Shown here piece by piece: positions 20,528 through 29,670 of a DNA stretch of 64,000 bases; positions within the stretch are counted from its first letter, which is position 1; every line of letters begins with the position of its first letter. Under the pieces are notes generated by a model. That model saw nothing but the letters and a program-made list of their open reading frames with translations. It made no database searches and had not been told where the DNA came from. Source of the DNA: Methylobacillus sp. (lineage in GTDB: Bacteria > Pseudomonadota > Gammaproteobacteria > Burkholderiales > Methylophilaceae); contig JAITML010000009.1 of the NCBI GenBank assembly GCA_031277395.1, positions 1 through 64,000 of the forward strand, given 5' to 3'. Both the position numbers and the translations under genes were made by a program.

Positions 20528-20758
20528 ATGGAAGAACCTCTGAGCATAGAAAAAATTGTCTGGCGCGGCCCCGAGGGCGAGGTTATCGCGTGCGTCGAAA
20601 AAAACAAGGTCATGCGCGAAAACCTCGAAGAATTGCGGCAGATCGCGCAGGATGCGCTGGAAGATGCCGTCCTCATGGGATGCGACGAGCAGCAAGTGCG
20701 TGAGGCTTTGTCCGTGCTGATGTTGAGTCTGGTCAACCCTTATCCCCACCGCGAATAG
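20528..20758 (+). CDS. Small conserved-type hypothetical protein
   Basis: This 76-residue acidic protein has no signal peptide or membrane segment. It is probably mostly helical, with the strand-like opening IEKIVWRGPEGEVIACVE followed by helices RENLEELRQIAQDALEDAVLMGCDEQQVREALSVL. It starts 3 nt after dcd and is surely co-transcribed with it. I recall similar small proteins beside dcd in other betaproteobacteria but do not know a function. Confidence 0.7.
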   Translation: MEEPLSIEKIVWRGPEGEVIACVEKNKVMRENLEELRQIAQDALEDAVLMGCDEQQVREALSVLMLSLVNPYPHRE

Positions 20759-20817
20759 CCGTGCTTTTCGCCCGTGTTTTTTCATTTTGACATCCTCTTT
20801 CTCCGTGAGGAATTACC

Positions 20818-23058
20818 ATGAAATTTCGCTTTCCCGTTGTCATCATTGACGAAGATTTCCGCTCCGAGAACACCTCGGGGCTCGGCATCCGTGCGCTCGC
20901 CAAAGCCATCGAGAACGAAGGCTGCGAAGTGCTGGGCGTCACCAGCTACGGCGACCTCTCCTCGTTCGCGCAGCAGCAAAGCCGCGCTTCGGCCTTCATC
21001 CTTTCCATAGACGACGAGGAGTTTGTCGAGGAATCACCCGAGGCGCTCGAAAAACTGCGCAGCTTCGTGGATGAGATACGCTTCCGCAATGCCGAGATCC
21101 CGATTTTTCTTCACGGCGAAACGCGCACTTCGCGCCATATTCCGAACGAGATTTTGCGCGAGCTGAACGGCTTCATTCACATGTTCGAAGACACGCCGGA
21201 ATTTATCGCGCGTTACATCGTGCGCGAGGCGCGCACCTATCTTGATTCACTGCCGCCGCCGTTTTTCCGTGCGCTCACGCATTACGCGGCGGACGGTTCG
21301 TATTCCTGGCATTGCCCCGGTCACTCCGGCGGCGTCGCCTTTCTCAAGTCGCCGGTCGGCCAGATGTTCCACCAGTTTTTCGGCGAGAACATGCTGCGCG
21401 CCGATGTGTGCAACGCAGTGGATGAGCTTGGCCAACTGCTTGACCACACGGGGCCGGTCGCGGCTTCCGAGCGCAATGCGGCGCGTATTTTCAACTGCGA
21501 CCATTTGTTCTTCGTTACCAACGGCACTTCGACTTCAAACAAAATCGTGTGGCACTCCACCGTCGCGCCGGGAGATATCGTCATTGTCGATCGCAACTGC
21601 CACAAATCCGTCCTGCACTCGATCATGATGACGGGCGCGGTTCCCGTGTTTCTCATGCCGACACGCAACAACTTCGGCATTATCGGACCCATCCCGCAAA
21701 GTGAATTCTCGTGGGAAAGCATCCAGAAAAAAATCGACGCAAACCCGTTCATCACTGACAAAAAAGCCAAGCCGCGCGTGCTCACGATCACGCAATCGAC
21801 TTATGACGGTGTGCTGTACAACGTCGATACCATCAAGCAGATGCTGGACGGAAAAATAGACACGCTGCACTTTGACGAAGCCTGGCTGCCGCACGCGACC
21901 TTCCACGATTTCTACCGCAGCATGCATGCCATCGGCAAGGACAGGCCGCGTTGCGAGGACTCCATGATTTTTTCCACACAATCCACGCACAAACTGCTGG
22001 CCGGTCTGTCACAGGCGTCGCAAATTCTCGTGCAGGACGCGACCGCGAACAAGCTGGATCGCGATGTGTTCAACGAAGCCTATCTCATGCACACTTCCAC
22101 GAGCCCGCAATATTCCATCATCGCTTCATGCGATGTAGCCGCGGCCATGATGGAGCCGCCCGGCGGTACCGCACTGGTTGAGGAATCCATCATGGAGGCG
22201 CTTGATTTCCGCCGCGCGATGCGCAAGGTGGATGAAGAATGGGGCACGGATTGGTGGTTCAAGGTATGGGGGCCGGACTACCTCGCCGAGGAAGGCATAG
22301 GCGAGCGCGAAGACTGGATGCTGCGCGACTCCGAACGCTGGCACGGCTTCAGCAATCTCGCGCCCGGCTTCAACATGCTCGACCCGATCAAGGCAACCGT
22401 AGTCACGCCGGGGCTGGATGTGGACGGTTCATTCGCGGACGACATCGGCATTCCCGCCGCCATCGTCACCAAATACCTCGCCGAGCACGGCGTCATCGTC
22501 GAAAAAACCGGCCTTTATTCGTTCTTTATCATGTTCACCATCGGCATTACCAAAGGCCGCTGGAATACGCTGGTGACGGCGCTGCAACAGTTCAAGGACG
22601 ACTACGACAAGAACCAGCCACTGTGGCGCGTGCTGCCGGAATTCGTCGCCAAGCAGCCGCGCTACGAAAAGATCGGCCTGCGTGATTTGTGCGATCAGAT
22701 TCACAACATCTACAAAGCCAACAACATCGCGCGTCTCACGACGGAAATGTATCTCTCCAACATGATCCCCGCGATGAAACCCGCGGATGCCTTTGCCAAA
22801 ATGGCGCATCGCGAAATTGAACGCATCGAGATTGACCATCTCGAAAACCGCGTCACCAGCGTGCTGCTGACTCCCTACCCGCCCGGCATTCCGCTTCTGA
22901 TTCCCGGCGAACGCTTCAACGCCACCATCGTGCGCTACCTCAAATTTGCACGCGAATTCAACGAACGCTTCCCCGGCTTCGAAACCGACATCCACGGCCT
23001 GGTCAAGGAAGTTTCAGCAGACGGCAAAGTGGGATATTTCGTGGATTGCGTGAAATAA
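20818..23058 (+). CDS. PLP-dependent arginine/lysine/ornithine decarboxylase
   Basis: The protein (746 residues) is a fold type I basic amino acid decarboxylase. It has an N-terminal wing domain (about 1-125, response-regulator-like), a PLP domain with the Schiff-base lysine K392 in STQSTHKLLAGLSQAS, preceded by FDEAWLPHA, and a C-terminal domain to VGYFVDCVK. The reaction releases CO2 and gives a diamine (agmatine, cadaverine or putrescine). Residues seen here do not settle the substrate; arginine is the usual annotation for relatives of this length. A good GAGGAA site precedes the ATG, and a palindromic repeat follows. Confidence 0.92.
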   Translation: MKFRFPVVIIDEDFRSENTSGLGIRALAKAIENEGCEVLGVTSYGDLSSFAQQQSRASAFILSIDDEEFVEESPEALEKLRSFVDEIRFRNAEIPIFLHGETRTSRHIPNEILRELNGFIHMFEDTPEFIARYIVREARTYLDSLPPPFFRALTHYAADGSYSWHCPGHSGGVAFLKSPVGQMFHQFFGENMLRADVCNAVDELGQLLDHTGPVAASERNAARIFNCDHLFFVTNGTSTSNKIVWHSTVAPGDIVIVDRNCHKSVLHSIMMTGAVPVFLMPTRNNFGIIGPIPQSEFSWESIQKKIDANPFITDKKAKPRVLTITQSTYDGVLYNVDTIKQMLDGKIDTLHFDEAWLPHATFHDFYRSMHAIGKDRPRCEDSMIFSTQSTHKLLAGLSQASQILVQDATANKLDRDVFNEAYLMHTSTSPQYSIIASCDVAAAMMEPPGGTALVEESIMEALDFRRAMRKVDEEWGTDWWFKVWGPDYLAEEGIGEREDWMLRDSERWHGFSNLAPGFNMLDPIKATVVTPGLDVDGSFADDIGIPAAIVTKYLAEHGVIVEKTGLYSFFIMFTIGITKGRWNTLVTALQQFKDDYDKNQPLWRVLPEFVAKQPRYEKIGLRDLCDQIHNIYKANNIARLTTEMYLSNMIPAMKPADAFAKMAHREIERIEIDHLENRVTSVLLTPYPPGIPLLIPGERFNATIVRYLKFAREFNERFPGFETDIHGLVKEVSADGKVGYFVDCVK

Positions 23059-23068
23059 AACTCCGGCC

Positions 23069-23091
23069 CCCTCTCCCATCAAGGGAGAGGG
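23069..23091. repeat. Palindromic intergenic repeat (CCCTCTCCC family)
   Basis: CCCTCTCCC and GGGAGAGGG form a perfect 9-bp stem around ATCAA. It lies just after the decarboxylase stop. The same core recurs at 26802-27012, 30100-30124 and 49657-49680. Confidence 0.75.
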
Positions 23092-23140
23092 TTCAGGGTT
23101 ACAGGATTCGGAGAAACCCAGAAGAAGCGCGCCGAGTTTG

Positions 23141-23635
23141 TTAAACCCGGCGTTCGTACACGACGAAACTGTACGCGAGCCCGTTTTCACTGACGTGCTG
23201 TTCGCGTGAGGTTTCGCGCCAGGCGGTTTTGTCGTACTCCGGGAAAAACGCGTCGGCGGGAAATTCGCCGCGCACTTCCGTGAGATACAGTCTGCCCGCG
23301 AGCGGCAATGCAGCTTGGTAGATTTCCGCGCCGCCGATTACGAATACTTCCTTGTCGTCTCCGCAGCTTGCAAGCGCCTCTTGCAACGAGCGGACGATGA
23401 TCGCGCCTTCCACGCGATAATCCGGCTGGCGCGTCACTATTACCGTGGTGCGGCCGGGCAGCAGCCGGGCGAGTGATTCGTAGGTCTTGCGACCCATGAT
23501 GATGTGATGCCCCATCGTGAGGCGGCGAAAGTGCTTGAGGTCTTCGGGTAAATGCCAAGGCAGGTTGTTGTCGAGGCCGATGGCTCGGTTGTCGGCTACC
23601 GCCGAAATAATGGAAAGACGGGGTGTGTTGCTCAT
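23141..23635 (-). CDS. folA: Dihydrofolate reductase
   Basis: FolA (164 residues) reduces dihydrofolate with NADPH, recycling the product of ThyA. Typical blocks are IISAVADNRAIGLDNNLPWHLPED (split across the active-site loop), HHIIMGRKTYESL and EVFVIGGAEIYQAALPLA. It lies 15 nt downstream of thyA on the same strand, the common thyA-folA operon order. Confidence 0.97.
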   Translation of the reverse strand: MSNTPRLSIISAVADNRAIGLDNNLPWHLPEDLKHFRRLTMGHHIIMGRKTYESLARLLPGRTTVIVTRQPDYRVEGAIIVRSLQEALASCGDDKEVFVIGGAEIYQAALPLAGRLYLTEVRGEFPADAFFPEYDKTAWRETSREQHVSENGLAYSFVVYERRV

Positions 23636-23650
23636 CGCAAGACCAAACGG

Positions 23651-24445
23651 TCAGACCGCGACCGGCGCCTTGATGGCCGGGTGCGGATCGTAGTTTTCCA
23701 GCGTGAAATCCTCGTATTTGAAACCAAAGATGTCATTCACTCCGGGGTTGATTTTCATCGCAGGCAGCACGCGCGGCTCGCGCGACAACTGCTCGCGTGT
23801 TTGTTCCAGATGATTGAGATAGAGGTGCGCGTCGCCCAGCGTATGCACGAAATCACCCAGCTTGAGGCCGCATACCTGCGCGACCATGAGCGTGAGCAGT
23901 GCATAGGAGGCGATGTTGAACGGCACGCCGAGAAAAATATCCGCGCTGCGTTGATAAAGCTGGCAGGAGAGTTTTCCATCGGCGACGTAGAACTGGAAAA
24001 ATGCATGACAGGGCGCGAGCGCCATTTTATTGAGTTCGCCGACATTCCACGCCGAAACGATCAAGCGGCGCGAGTCGGGATTTTTTTTGATCTGTTCGAC
24101 CACTTCGCTGATTTGGTCAATCACGCGGCCATCGACAGCTTCCCACGAGCGCCACTGTTTGCCATACACGGGGCCGAGATTGCCGTGTTCGTCCGCCCAT
24201 TCATCCCAGATGCTGACGCCGTTATCCTTGAGATATTTGATGTTGGTGCTGCCTTGCAGAAACCACAGCAACTCATGGATGATGGATTTCACATGGCATT
24301 TTTTCGTGGTGACCAGCGGAAAACCTTGCGCGAGATCGAAGCGCATTTGATAACCGAATACGGAAATTGTGCCGGTGCCGGTGCGGTCGGATTTTTCCGC
24401 ACCATGGGCTAAAACGTGCTGCATCAAGTTCAGGTATTGGCGCAT
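23651..24445 (-). CDS. thyA: Thymidylate synthase
   Basis: ThyA (264 residues, the usual bacterial length) methylates dUMP to dTMP using methylene-tetrahydrofolate. The catalytic cysteine is in [12 protein letters not shown], with nearby [36 protein letters not shown] and the C-terminal APVAV. It is the first gene of a thyA-folA operon. Confidence 0.98.
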   Translation of the reverse strand: MRQYLNLMQHVLAHGAEKSDRTGTGTISVFGYQMRFDLAQGFPLVTTKKCHVKSIIHELLWFLQGSTNIKYLKDNGVSIWDEWADEHGNLGPVYGKQWRSWEAVDGRVIDQISEVVEQIKKNPDSRRLIVSAWNVGELNKMALAPCHAFFQFYVADGKLSCQLYQRSADIFLGVPFNIASYALLTLMVAQVCGLKLGDFVHTLGDAHLYLNHLEQTREQLSREPRVLPAMKINPGVNDIFGFKYEDFTLENYDPHPAIKAPVAV

Positions 24446-24548
24446 GTGTCTTTCTCTTAAAATTGCCCGATACGTCGCCGAGCCTTCGCATTCAAAGGTT
24501 GCATTTTACTATGTTTGCCGTGCCCGAACCGCACCCGTGGAAAGCCCT

Positions 24549-24576
24549 AAAAAAACGGAGCCGCAGATGCGGCTCC
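24549..24576 (-). terminator. Intrinsic terminator after the Arg/Gly-rich exported protein gene
   Basis: On the minus strand GGAGCCGC and GCGGCTCC pair around a 4-nt loop and are followed by seven T residues (24549-24555). It lies 30 nt past the stop of the gene at 24606-25160. Confidence 0.88.
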
Positions 24577-24605
24577 TTGCATGGAGATTCGGGTTTTGAA
24601 GCTGA

Positions 24606-25160
24606 TCAGCGACGACCGTTATGCCCGCCGCCCTGGCGACCACCTTGATTGCCACCCTGGCGGCCACCATCGAATCGGCCACCGCGGTTATTATCGCGGC
24701 GCGCATCGTGTTGCGCCGGTCCTTTGCGTGCATCATGGCGTACATCGTGACGCACATCATGCTGCACCACCGGCCCCTTGTACACATCGTGACGGATCTT
24801 GGGCGGCGGCGCGTGGTGATGTGCCTTATAACGCGGCGCATAGACACTGCTGTACCACCTGTCTTGCACGAAATAAACGTGACGCCCGCAAGCGTTGTAG
24901 CTTCCGCAGTAGCTTCTCCAATTGTTGATTTCCCAAGCGCGCACGCGCAGATAAATCGGCGGCAACGCATGCGGCACTGGAGTGATGATGACCGGCTGCG
25001 CGTAGATCACTTGTGGCTGCGGATAATAATTGCCAATATCAAGCTGACCATAAAATCCCGGCTCGCCTATGCTGACGGATATGCCGATATCTGCATTCGC
25101 CGGCGTGGTGGTGGCGGCTGCAATCGCAATCGCACCTGCAATCAAAAGCTGTTTTCTCAT
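24606..25160 (-). CDS. Exported Arg/Gly- and His/Asp-rich hypothetical protein
   Basis: This 184-residue protein has a clear signal peptide (MRKQLLIAGAIAIAAATT then PANADI). The mature part has a tyrosine/proline-rich domain (about 25-115) with WRSYCGSYNACGRHVYFVQ and two possible disulfide cysteines. Then comes a His/Asp repeat (HDVRHDVRHDARKG) and a Gly/Arg tail. ATG at 25160 has AAAGGAG 7 nt upstream; a longer frame to 25331 lacks support. The His/Asp run could bind metal, which is inference. It has its own terminator and no obvious operon partner. Confidence 0.8.
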   Translation of the reverse strand: MRKQLLIAGAIAIAAATTTPANADIGISVSIGEPGFYGQLDIGNYYPQPQVIYAQPVIITPVPHALPPIYLRVRAWEINNWRSYCGSYNACGRHVYFVQDRWYSSVYAPRYKAHHHAPPPKIRHDVYKGPVVQHDVRHDVRHDARKGPAQHDARRDNNRGGRFDGGRQGGNQGGRQGGGHNGRR

Positions 25161-25352
25161 GTTCGTTCTCCTTTCGGCTATTTGCCAATCCGCACACGAA
25201 CAAAATCGCATGCAGTGATCGCAGTATAGGAGCCTCCCATGTAACTTCGTTGCTCGCTTGGGTAATGTTAGGTAAAGATTGGTGAAGAGATTTTTGGGGG
25301 ACAAGAGATCAATCAAAACGGGCTTGCCCATTATTGATGATCTCTTTTGCGG

Positions 25353-26780
25353 CTACACATTCGCCGCGATATAAGCCTTCAGTTTTTCCACGTCCGTTGC
25401 CATCACCTGCACGCGCTGCGGCAATTTTTCAATTCCGACAAACGCGGCGGGGCGCTCCGGTTCGCACCCCAGCGCCTCGCGTATGGTTTCCTCGAATTTC
25501 GCGGGCAGCGCGGTTTCAAGGCAAATCAACGGCAACCCGGGGCGACGTTGCTCCAGGCCGACCTTGATGCCGTCGGCGGTATGCGTATCAACCATCACAC
25601 CGTATTCTTTCCACAGTGCGCGGATGGTCTTGAGGCGGTCGGCGTGTACGCTCTTGCCGGAAACGAAACCGAATGACGGCAATGCCTCCCGATACGGCGT
25701 GCCTTTGATATCAAACGCGCCATCGGTTTCCATTTTGCGCCACAGCTCGCAGAGTTTTTTCGCGTCGCGCCCGACAAGATCAAACATGAAACGCTCAAAG
25801 TTGGACGCTTTGCTGATGTCCATTGACGGGCTGCTGGTTTCGTAGGTATGTTGCGTGTCGCGCGGGCGATAGACGCCAGTGCGGAAAAATTCGTCGAGCA
25901 CGTCGTTTTCGTTGGTGGCGAGAATCAACTGACCAATAGGCAAGCCCATCATGCGCGCGATGTGGCCGGCGCAAATGTTGCCGAAATTGCCGGACGGCAC
26001 CGAGAACGCAACCTGTTCATCGTTCGATTGCGTCGCAGCGAAATAGCCCTTGAAGTAATACACGATCTGCGCCGACACGCGCGCCCAGTTGATCGAATTG
26101 ACTGTGCCGATGCGGTATTTTTCCTTGAAGGCATGATCGTTGGATACCGCCTTCACCATGTCCTGCGCGTCGTCGAACATACCGTCGATGGCGATGTTGA
26201 AAATATTGGGGTCTTGCAGTGAATACATTTGCGCGCGCTGGAACGACGACATCTTGCCGTTCGGCGACAACATGAACACGCGAATGCCGCGCTTGCCGCG
26301 CATCGCGTATTCCGCAGCAGAACCGGTATCGCCGGAAGTCGCGCCCAGAATATTCAGTTCCGCATTCGCCTTGCTCAGCGCGTACTCGAACAGATTGCCG
26401 AGCAACTGCATCGCCATGTCCTTGAACGCCAATGTCGGGCCATTCGACAATTCGAGAATATGCAGGCCGGAATCCAGCGTGCGCAACGGCGTGATCTGCG
26501 AAAAATCCGAATCGCCACGACCATTGCCATACACGGCGGCGGTGTAGGTTTTGTTCACAATCGCGCGCAGATCACTGGCCGGAATATCGGTCGCAAACCT
26601 CGACAACACCGTAAACGCCAATTCGGGATAACTCATCGCCCGCATCGCTGCGAGATCCGTCGCGCTGAATTGCGGATAGCTTTCCGGCAGGTACAACCCT
26701 CCATCCGGCGCGAGACCGCCGAGCAGAATTTCGGTAAATGTTTTAGCGGGGCTGTTGCCGCGCGTGGAGATATATTTCAT
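25353..26780 (-). CDS. thrC: Threonine synthase
   Basis: ThrC (475 residues) converts O-phosphohomoserine to threonine with PLP. The N-terminus MKYISTRGNSPAKTFTEILL is typical; the PLP lysine lies in SNGPTLAFKDMAMQLLGN, and the phosphate-binding loop in GATSGDTGSAAEYA. The start is uncertain: ATG at 26780 fits family N-termini, while an in-frame GTG at 26801 also has a purine-rich stretch upstream, inside the repeat region. It follows hom on the same strand across a 222-bp repeat-filled gap. Confidence 0.95.
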   Translation of the reverse strand: MKYISTRGNSPAKTFTEILLGGLAPDGGLYLPESYPQFSATDLAAMRAMSYPELAFTVLSRFATDIPASDLRAIVNKTYTAAVYGNGRGDSDFSQITPLRTLDSGLHILELSNGPTLAFKDMAMQLLGNLFEYALSKANAELNILGATSGDTGSAAEYAMRGKRGIRVFMLSPNGKMSSFQRAQMYSLQDPNIFNIAIDGMFDDAQDMVKAVSNDHAFKEKYRIGTVNSINWARVSAQIVYYFKGYFAATQSNDEQVAFSVPSGNFGNICAGHIARMMGLPIGQLILATNENDVLDEFFRTGVYRPRDTQHTYETSSPSMDISKASNFERFMFDLVGRDAKKLCELWRKMETDGAFDIKGTPYREALPSFGFVSGKSVHADRLKTIRALWKEYGVMVDTHTADGIKVGLEQRRPGLPLICLETALPAKFEETIREALGCEPERPAAFVGIEKLPQRVQVMATDVEKLKAYIAANV

Positions 26781-26801
26781 CCTGGATTCATTCACGTTCA
26801 C

Positions 26802-27012
26802 TATAAAGCCCCTCTCTACTTATGGAGAGGAGTTAGGGAGAGAGGGTTGGCCTGATGAAACATCTACACCCTCTCCCCCGCCCTCTCCCATCAAGGGCGA
26901 GGGGGTTATAAAGCCCCTCGCCTCCCGTGGGAGAGGGGTTGGGGAGAGGGGGCTGGCCTGATGAAACCTTCACCCTCTCCTCTGCCCTCTCCCATCGAGG
27001 GAGAGGGAGTTT
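26802..27012. repeat. Two tandem copies of a ~105-bp palindrome-rich intergenic repeat
   Basis: Copy 1 starts with TATAAAGCCCCTC at 26802 and copy 2 with TATAAAGCCCCTCG at 26907. Both contain a GGAGAGG stem, then the shared block GGCCTGATGAAAC, then CCCTCTCC...GCCCTCTCCCATC and a G-rich closing arm. The copies differ at scattered positions, so the duplication is not recent. This fills the thrC-hom gap; no other feature was seen there. Confidence 0.85.
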
Positions 27013-27024
27013 AAACCGGTGGGG

Positions 27025-28338
27025 TTATTTCCCCAACTCCTCCATGCGCAATTTCGTCACCTTGCCTGCCACTACTTTCAACTTCTCGATTTTCGCAATC
27101 GCTGCGTCGATGTGTTTTTCCCTCGTCAAATGCGTGAGCAGAATCAAATCCGCTTGCGTTTCGCCTTCGCCGGGTTCTTTCTGAATCATTGCGTCGATTG
27201 AAATATGCTCATCCGCCAGAATGCGCGTGATGTCGGCCAGCACGCCGGGTTGGTCTTCCACGCGCAGCCGCAAATAATAGCTGGTTTGCACTTCGCTCAT
27301 CGGCAAGGCGGGAATATCGGCGATGTGGTTGGGTTGAAAAGCCAAATGCGGAACGCGGTTTTCGGGGTCGGCGGTGTGCATGCGCGTCACGTCCACGAGA
27401 TCGGCGATGACGGCGCTGGCAGTCGGTTCCGCGCCCGCGCCTTTGCCGTAGTAGAGCGTCGCGCCCACGGCGTCGCCTTCCACCAGCACGGCGTTCATCG
27501 CGCCTTCAACGTTGGCGATGAGACGCTTCGCGGGAATCAGTGTCGGATGCACGCGCAGCTCTATACCTTCCGGCACGCGACGGGTGATGCCGAGCAGCTT
27601 GATGCGATAGCCAAGTTGTTCAGCGTATTTGATGTCCACCGCTTCAAGCCTGGAAATGCCTTCAATATAGGTTTTGTCGAACTGCATCGCGGTGCCGAAG
27701 GCGAGCGCGGAGAGTATAGTGATTTTGTGTGCGGCATCCACGCCTTCGATATCGAAAGTCGGATCGGCTTCGGCGTAGCCCAGCGTCTGCGCCTCTTTCA
27801 GCGCGGCGGCGAACGACAGACCTTTGTCGCGCATTTCGGACAGGATGAAGTTGGTGGTGCCGTTGATGATGCCTGCGATCCATTCGATACGGTTGGCAGC
27901 CAGCCCTTCGCGCACGGCTTTGATGATGGGAATGCCGCCTGCGACGGCGGCTTCAAACGCGACCATCACGCCCTGCTTTTGCGCGGCGGCGAAAATTTCG
28001 GTGCCGTGATGCGCGAGCAATGCCTTGTTGGCGGTGACCACGTGCTTGCCGTTTGCTATCGCTTGCAGCACGAGATCTTTTGCGACGGTGGTGCCGCCGA
28101 TAAGCTCGACAATGATGTCGATTTCGGGATCGGCCACGACACTGAATGCATCGTCAGTTACTTCAACCGTTCCCTTGGTGATTTCCTTCGCGAGCGCGAG
28201 ATTGCGTTCCGCCACTTTGACGATGCGAATCGGACGACCGGCGCGGCGCGTGATTTCCTGCTCGTTGCGCGCAAGCACGGTGAACGTGCCGCCGCCGACG
28301 GTACCGATGCCTAACAAGCCTGCATTCATGGGTTTCAT
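27025..28338 (-). CDS. hom: Homoserine dehydrogenase
   Basis: Hom (437 residues) reduces aspartate semialdehyde to homoserine. It has an N-terminal Rossmann motif GLLGIGTVGGGTF, a central catalytic domain with GIINGTTNFIL and AEADPTFDIEGVDAAHK, and a C-terminal ACT domain (about 355-430, YYLRLRVEDQPGVLADITR) for threonine feedback. ATG at 28338 has AGGA upstream; the long frame to 28584 reads antisense-like sequence of alaA. It lies 7 nt downstream of alaA and upstream of thrC. Confidence 0.97.
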   Translation of the reverse strand: MKPMNAGLLGIGTVGGGTFTVLARNEQEITRRAGRPIRIVKVAERNLALAKEITKGTVEVTDDAFSVVADPEIDIIVELIGGTTVAKDLVLQAIANGKHVVTANKALLAHHGTEIFAAAQKQGVMVAFEAAVAGGIPIIKAVREGLAANRIEWIAGIINGTTNFILSEMRDKGLSFAAALKEAQTLGYAEADPTFDIEGVDAAHKITILSALAFGTAMQFDKTYIEGISRLEAVDIKYAEQLGYRIKLLGITRRVPEGIELRVHPTLIPAKRLIANVEGAMNAVLVEGDAVGATLYYGKGAGAEPTASAVIADLVDVTRMHTADPENRVPHLAFQPNHIADIPALPMSEVQTSYYLRLRVEDQPGVLADITRILADEHISIDAMIQKEPGEGETQADLILLTHLTREKHIDAAIAKIEKLKVVAGKVTKLRMEELGK

Positions 28339-28345
28339 AGGATTC

Positions 28346-29596
28346 CTAATTTTTCGCGGCATTCTTGATTTTCGTGTTATGACGCTTGCGGTAATTTTCC
28401 AGAAAATGCGCCACACGGCCAAACGCCTCATTGAGATCATCCACGCTCGGCAAAAACACCACGCGGAAATGATCGGGATGCGGCCAGTTGAATCCCGTGC
28501 CCTGCACCAGCAACACACGCTCCTCCAGCAGCAGTTCGAGAATAAACTGCTGATCGTCGGTGATGGGATACATCTTCGGATCAAGCCTGGGGAACAGATA
28601 CAGCGAGGCTTTGGGCTTGACGCAGGTAACGCCCGGAATCGCCGTCAGCATGTCGTAGGCCATATCGCGTTGACGGCACAAACGCCCGCCGGGCGCGACC
28701 AGATCGTTGATGCTTTGATAACCGCCGAGCGCGGTTTGAATCGCGAACTGGCCGGGTACGTTGGCGCACAAACGCATCGAGGCCAGCATGTTCAGCCCTT
28801 CGATGTAATCCTTCGCATGACGCTTTTCGCCCGATACCACCATCCACCCCGCGCGGTAACCGCAGGAGCGGTAATTTTTGGAAAGGCCGTTGAAGGTGAC
28901 GAACAACACATCGTCCGCGAGCGAAGCGATGGACGTATGCTCATTGCCGTCATACAACACCTTGTCGTAAATCTCGTCGGCGTACACGACCAGCCCGTGC
29001 TTGCGCGTGATGGCGATGATGCCTTCGAGTGTTTCCTTCGGATACAGTGCGCCGGTCGGATTATTGGGATTGATGATGACTATGCCGCGCGTGGCTGTCG
29101 TGATCTTGCTCTCGATATCCGCGAAATCGGGAAGCCAGCCGGACTGCTCGTCGCACAAATAATGGCGCGGCGTGCCGCCGGACAAACTCACTGCCGCCGT
29201 CCACAGCGGGTAATCCGGCGCGGGCACCAGAATCTCGTCGCCGTTGTTGAGCAGCGCATTCATCGCGATCATGATCAGCTCGGACACGCCGTTGCCGACG
29301 ATCACATCGTCGGTAGTCACGCCCTTGATGTTCTTCTGCTGCGTGTAATGCACAATCGCGCGACGCGCGGCGAACAGCCCCTTGGAATCGCTGTAACCCG
29401 ACGCATCCGGCAGATTGTGGATCACGTCCTGCACGATTTCCTCGGGCGCCTCAAAGCCGAACGGCGCGGGATTGCCGATGTTCAGCTTGATGATGCGATG
29501 CCCTTCGTCCTCCATCTCACGCGCTCGCTGCAACACCGGCCCGCGAATGTCGTAGCAAACGTTGTGGAGCTTGGAAGACTTGAGTATGGATTGCAC
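28346..29596 (-). CDS. alaA: Alanine-synthesising aminotransferase (AlaA type)
   Basis: This 416-residue PLP aminotransferase matches E. coli AlaA-type sequence from the first residues (KSSKLHNVCYDIRGPVLQRA) through KLNIGNPAPFGFEAPEEI, SELIMIAMNALLNNGDEIL and PDYPLWTAAVSLSGG. The PLP lysine is in FNGLSKNYRSCGYRAGWM. It makes alanine from pyruvate and glutamate. It heads the alaA-hom-thrC gene run and diverges from the Mth938-domain gene. Confidence 0.95.
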   Translation of the reverse strand: MQSILKSSKLHNVCYDIRGPVLQRAREMEDEGHRIIKLNIGNPAPFGFEAPEEIVQDVIHNLPDASGYSDSKGLFAARRAIVHYTQQKNIKGVTTDDVIVGNGVSELIMIAMNALLNNGDEILVPAPDYPLWTAAVSLSGGTPRHYLCDEQSGWLPDFADIESKITTATRGIVIINPNNPTGALYPKETLEGIIAITRKHGLVVYADEIYDKVLYDGNEHTSIASLADDVLFVTFNGLSKNYRSCGYRAGWMVVSGEKRHAKDYIEGLNMLASMRLCANVPGQFAIQTALGGYQSINDLVAPGGRLCRQRDMAYDMLTAIPGVTCVKPKASLYLFPRLDPKMYPITDDQQFILELLLEERVLLVQGTGFNWPHPDHFRVVFLPSVDDLNEAFGRVAHFLENYRKRHNTKIKNAAKN

Positions 29597-29670
29597 GATG
29601 TTCCCCGCATGGAGATTAAATGCGCGATTTTACCTTATCATGCAAGGGAACCAAAACACTCGGGCACCCC

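Noticed and set aside
20818..23058. Naming the decarboxylase specifically as arginine or lysine decarboxylase
   Set aside because: The visible PLP-site residues are shared by the whole group; substrate cannot be assigned without structural comparison.
26802..27012. CRISPR array
   Set aside because: Only two 105-bp tandem units without unique spacers of regular length and no cas genes; the stems match the interspersed palindromes.
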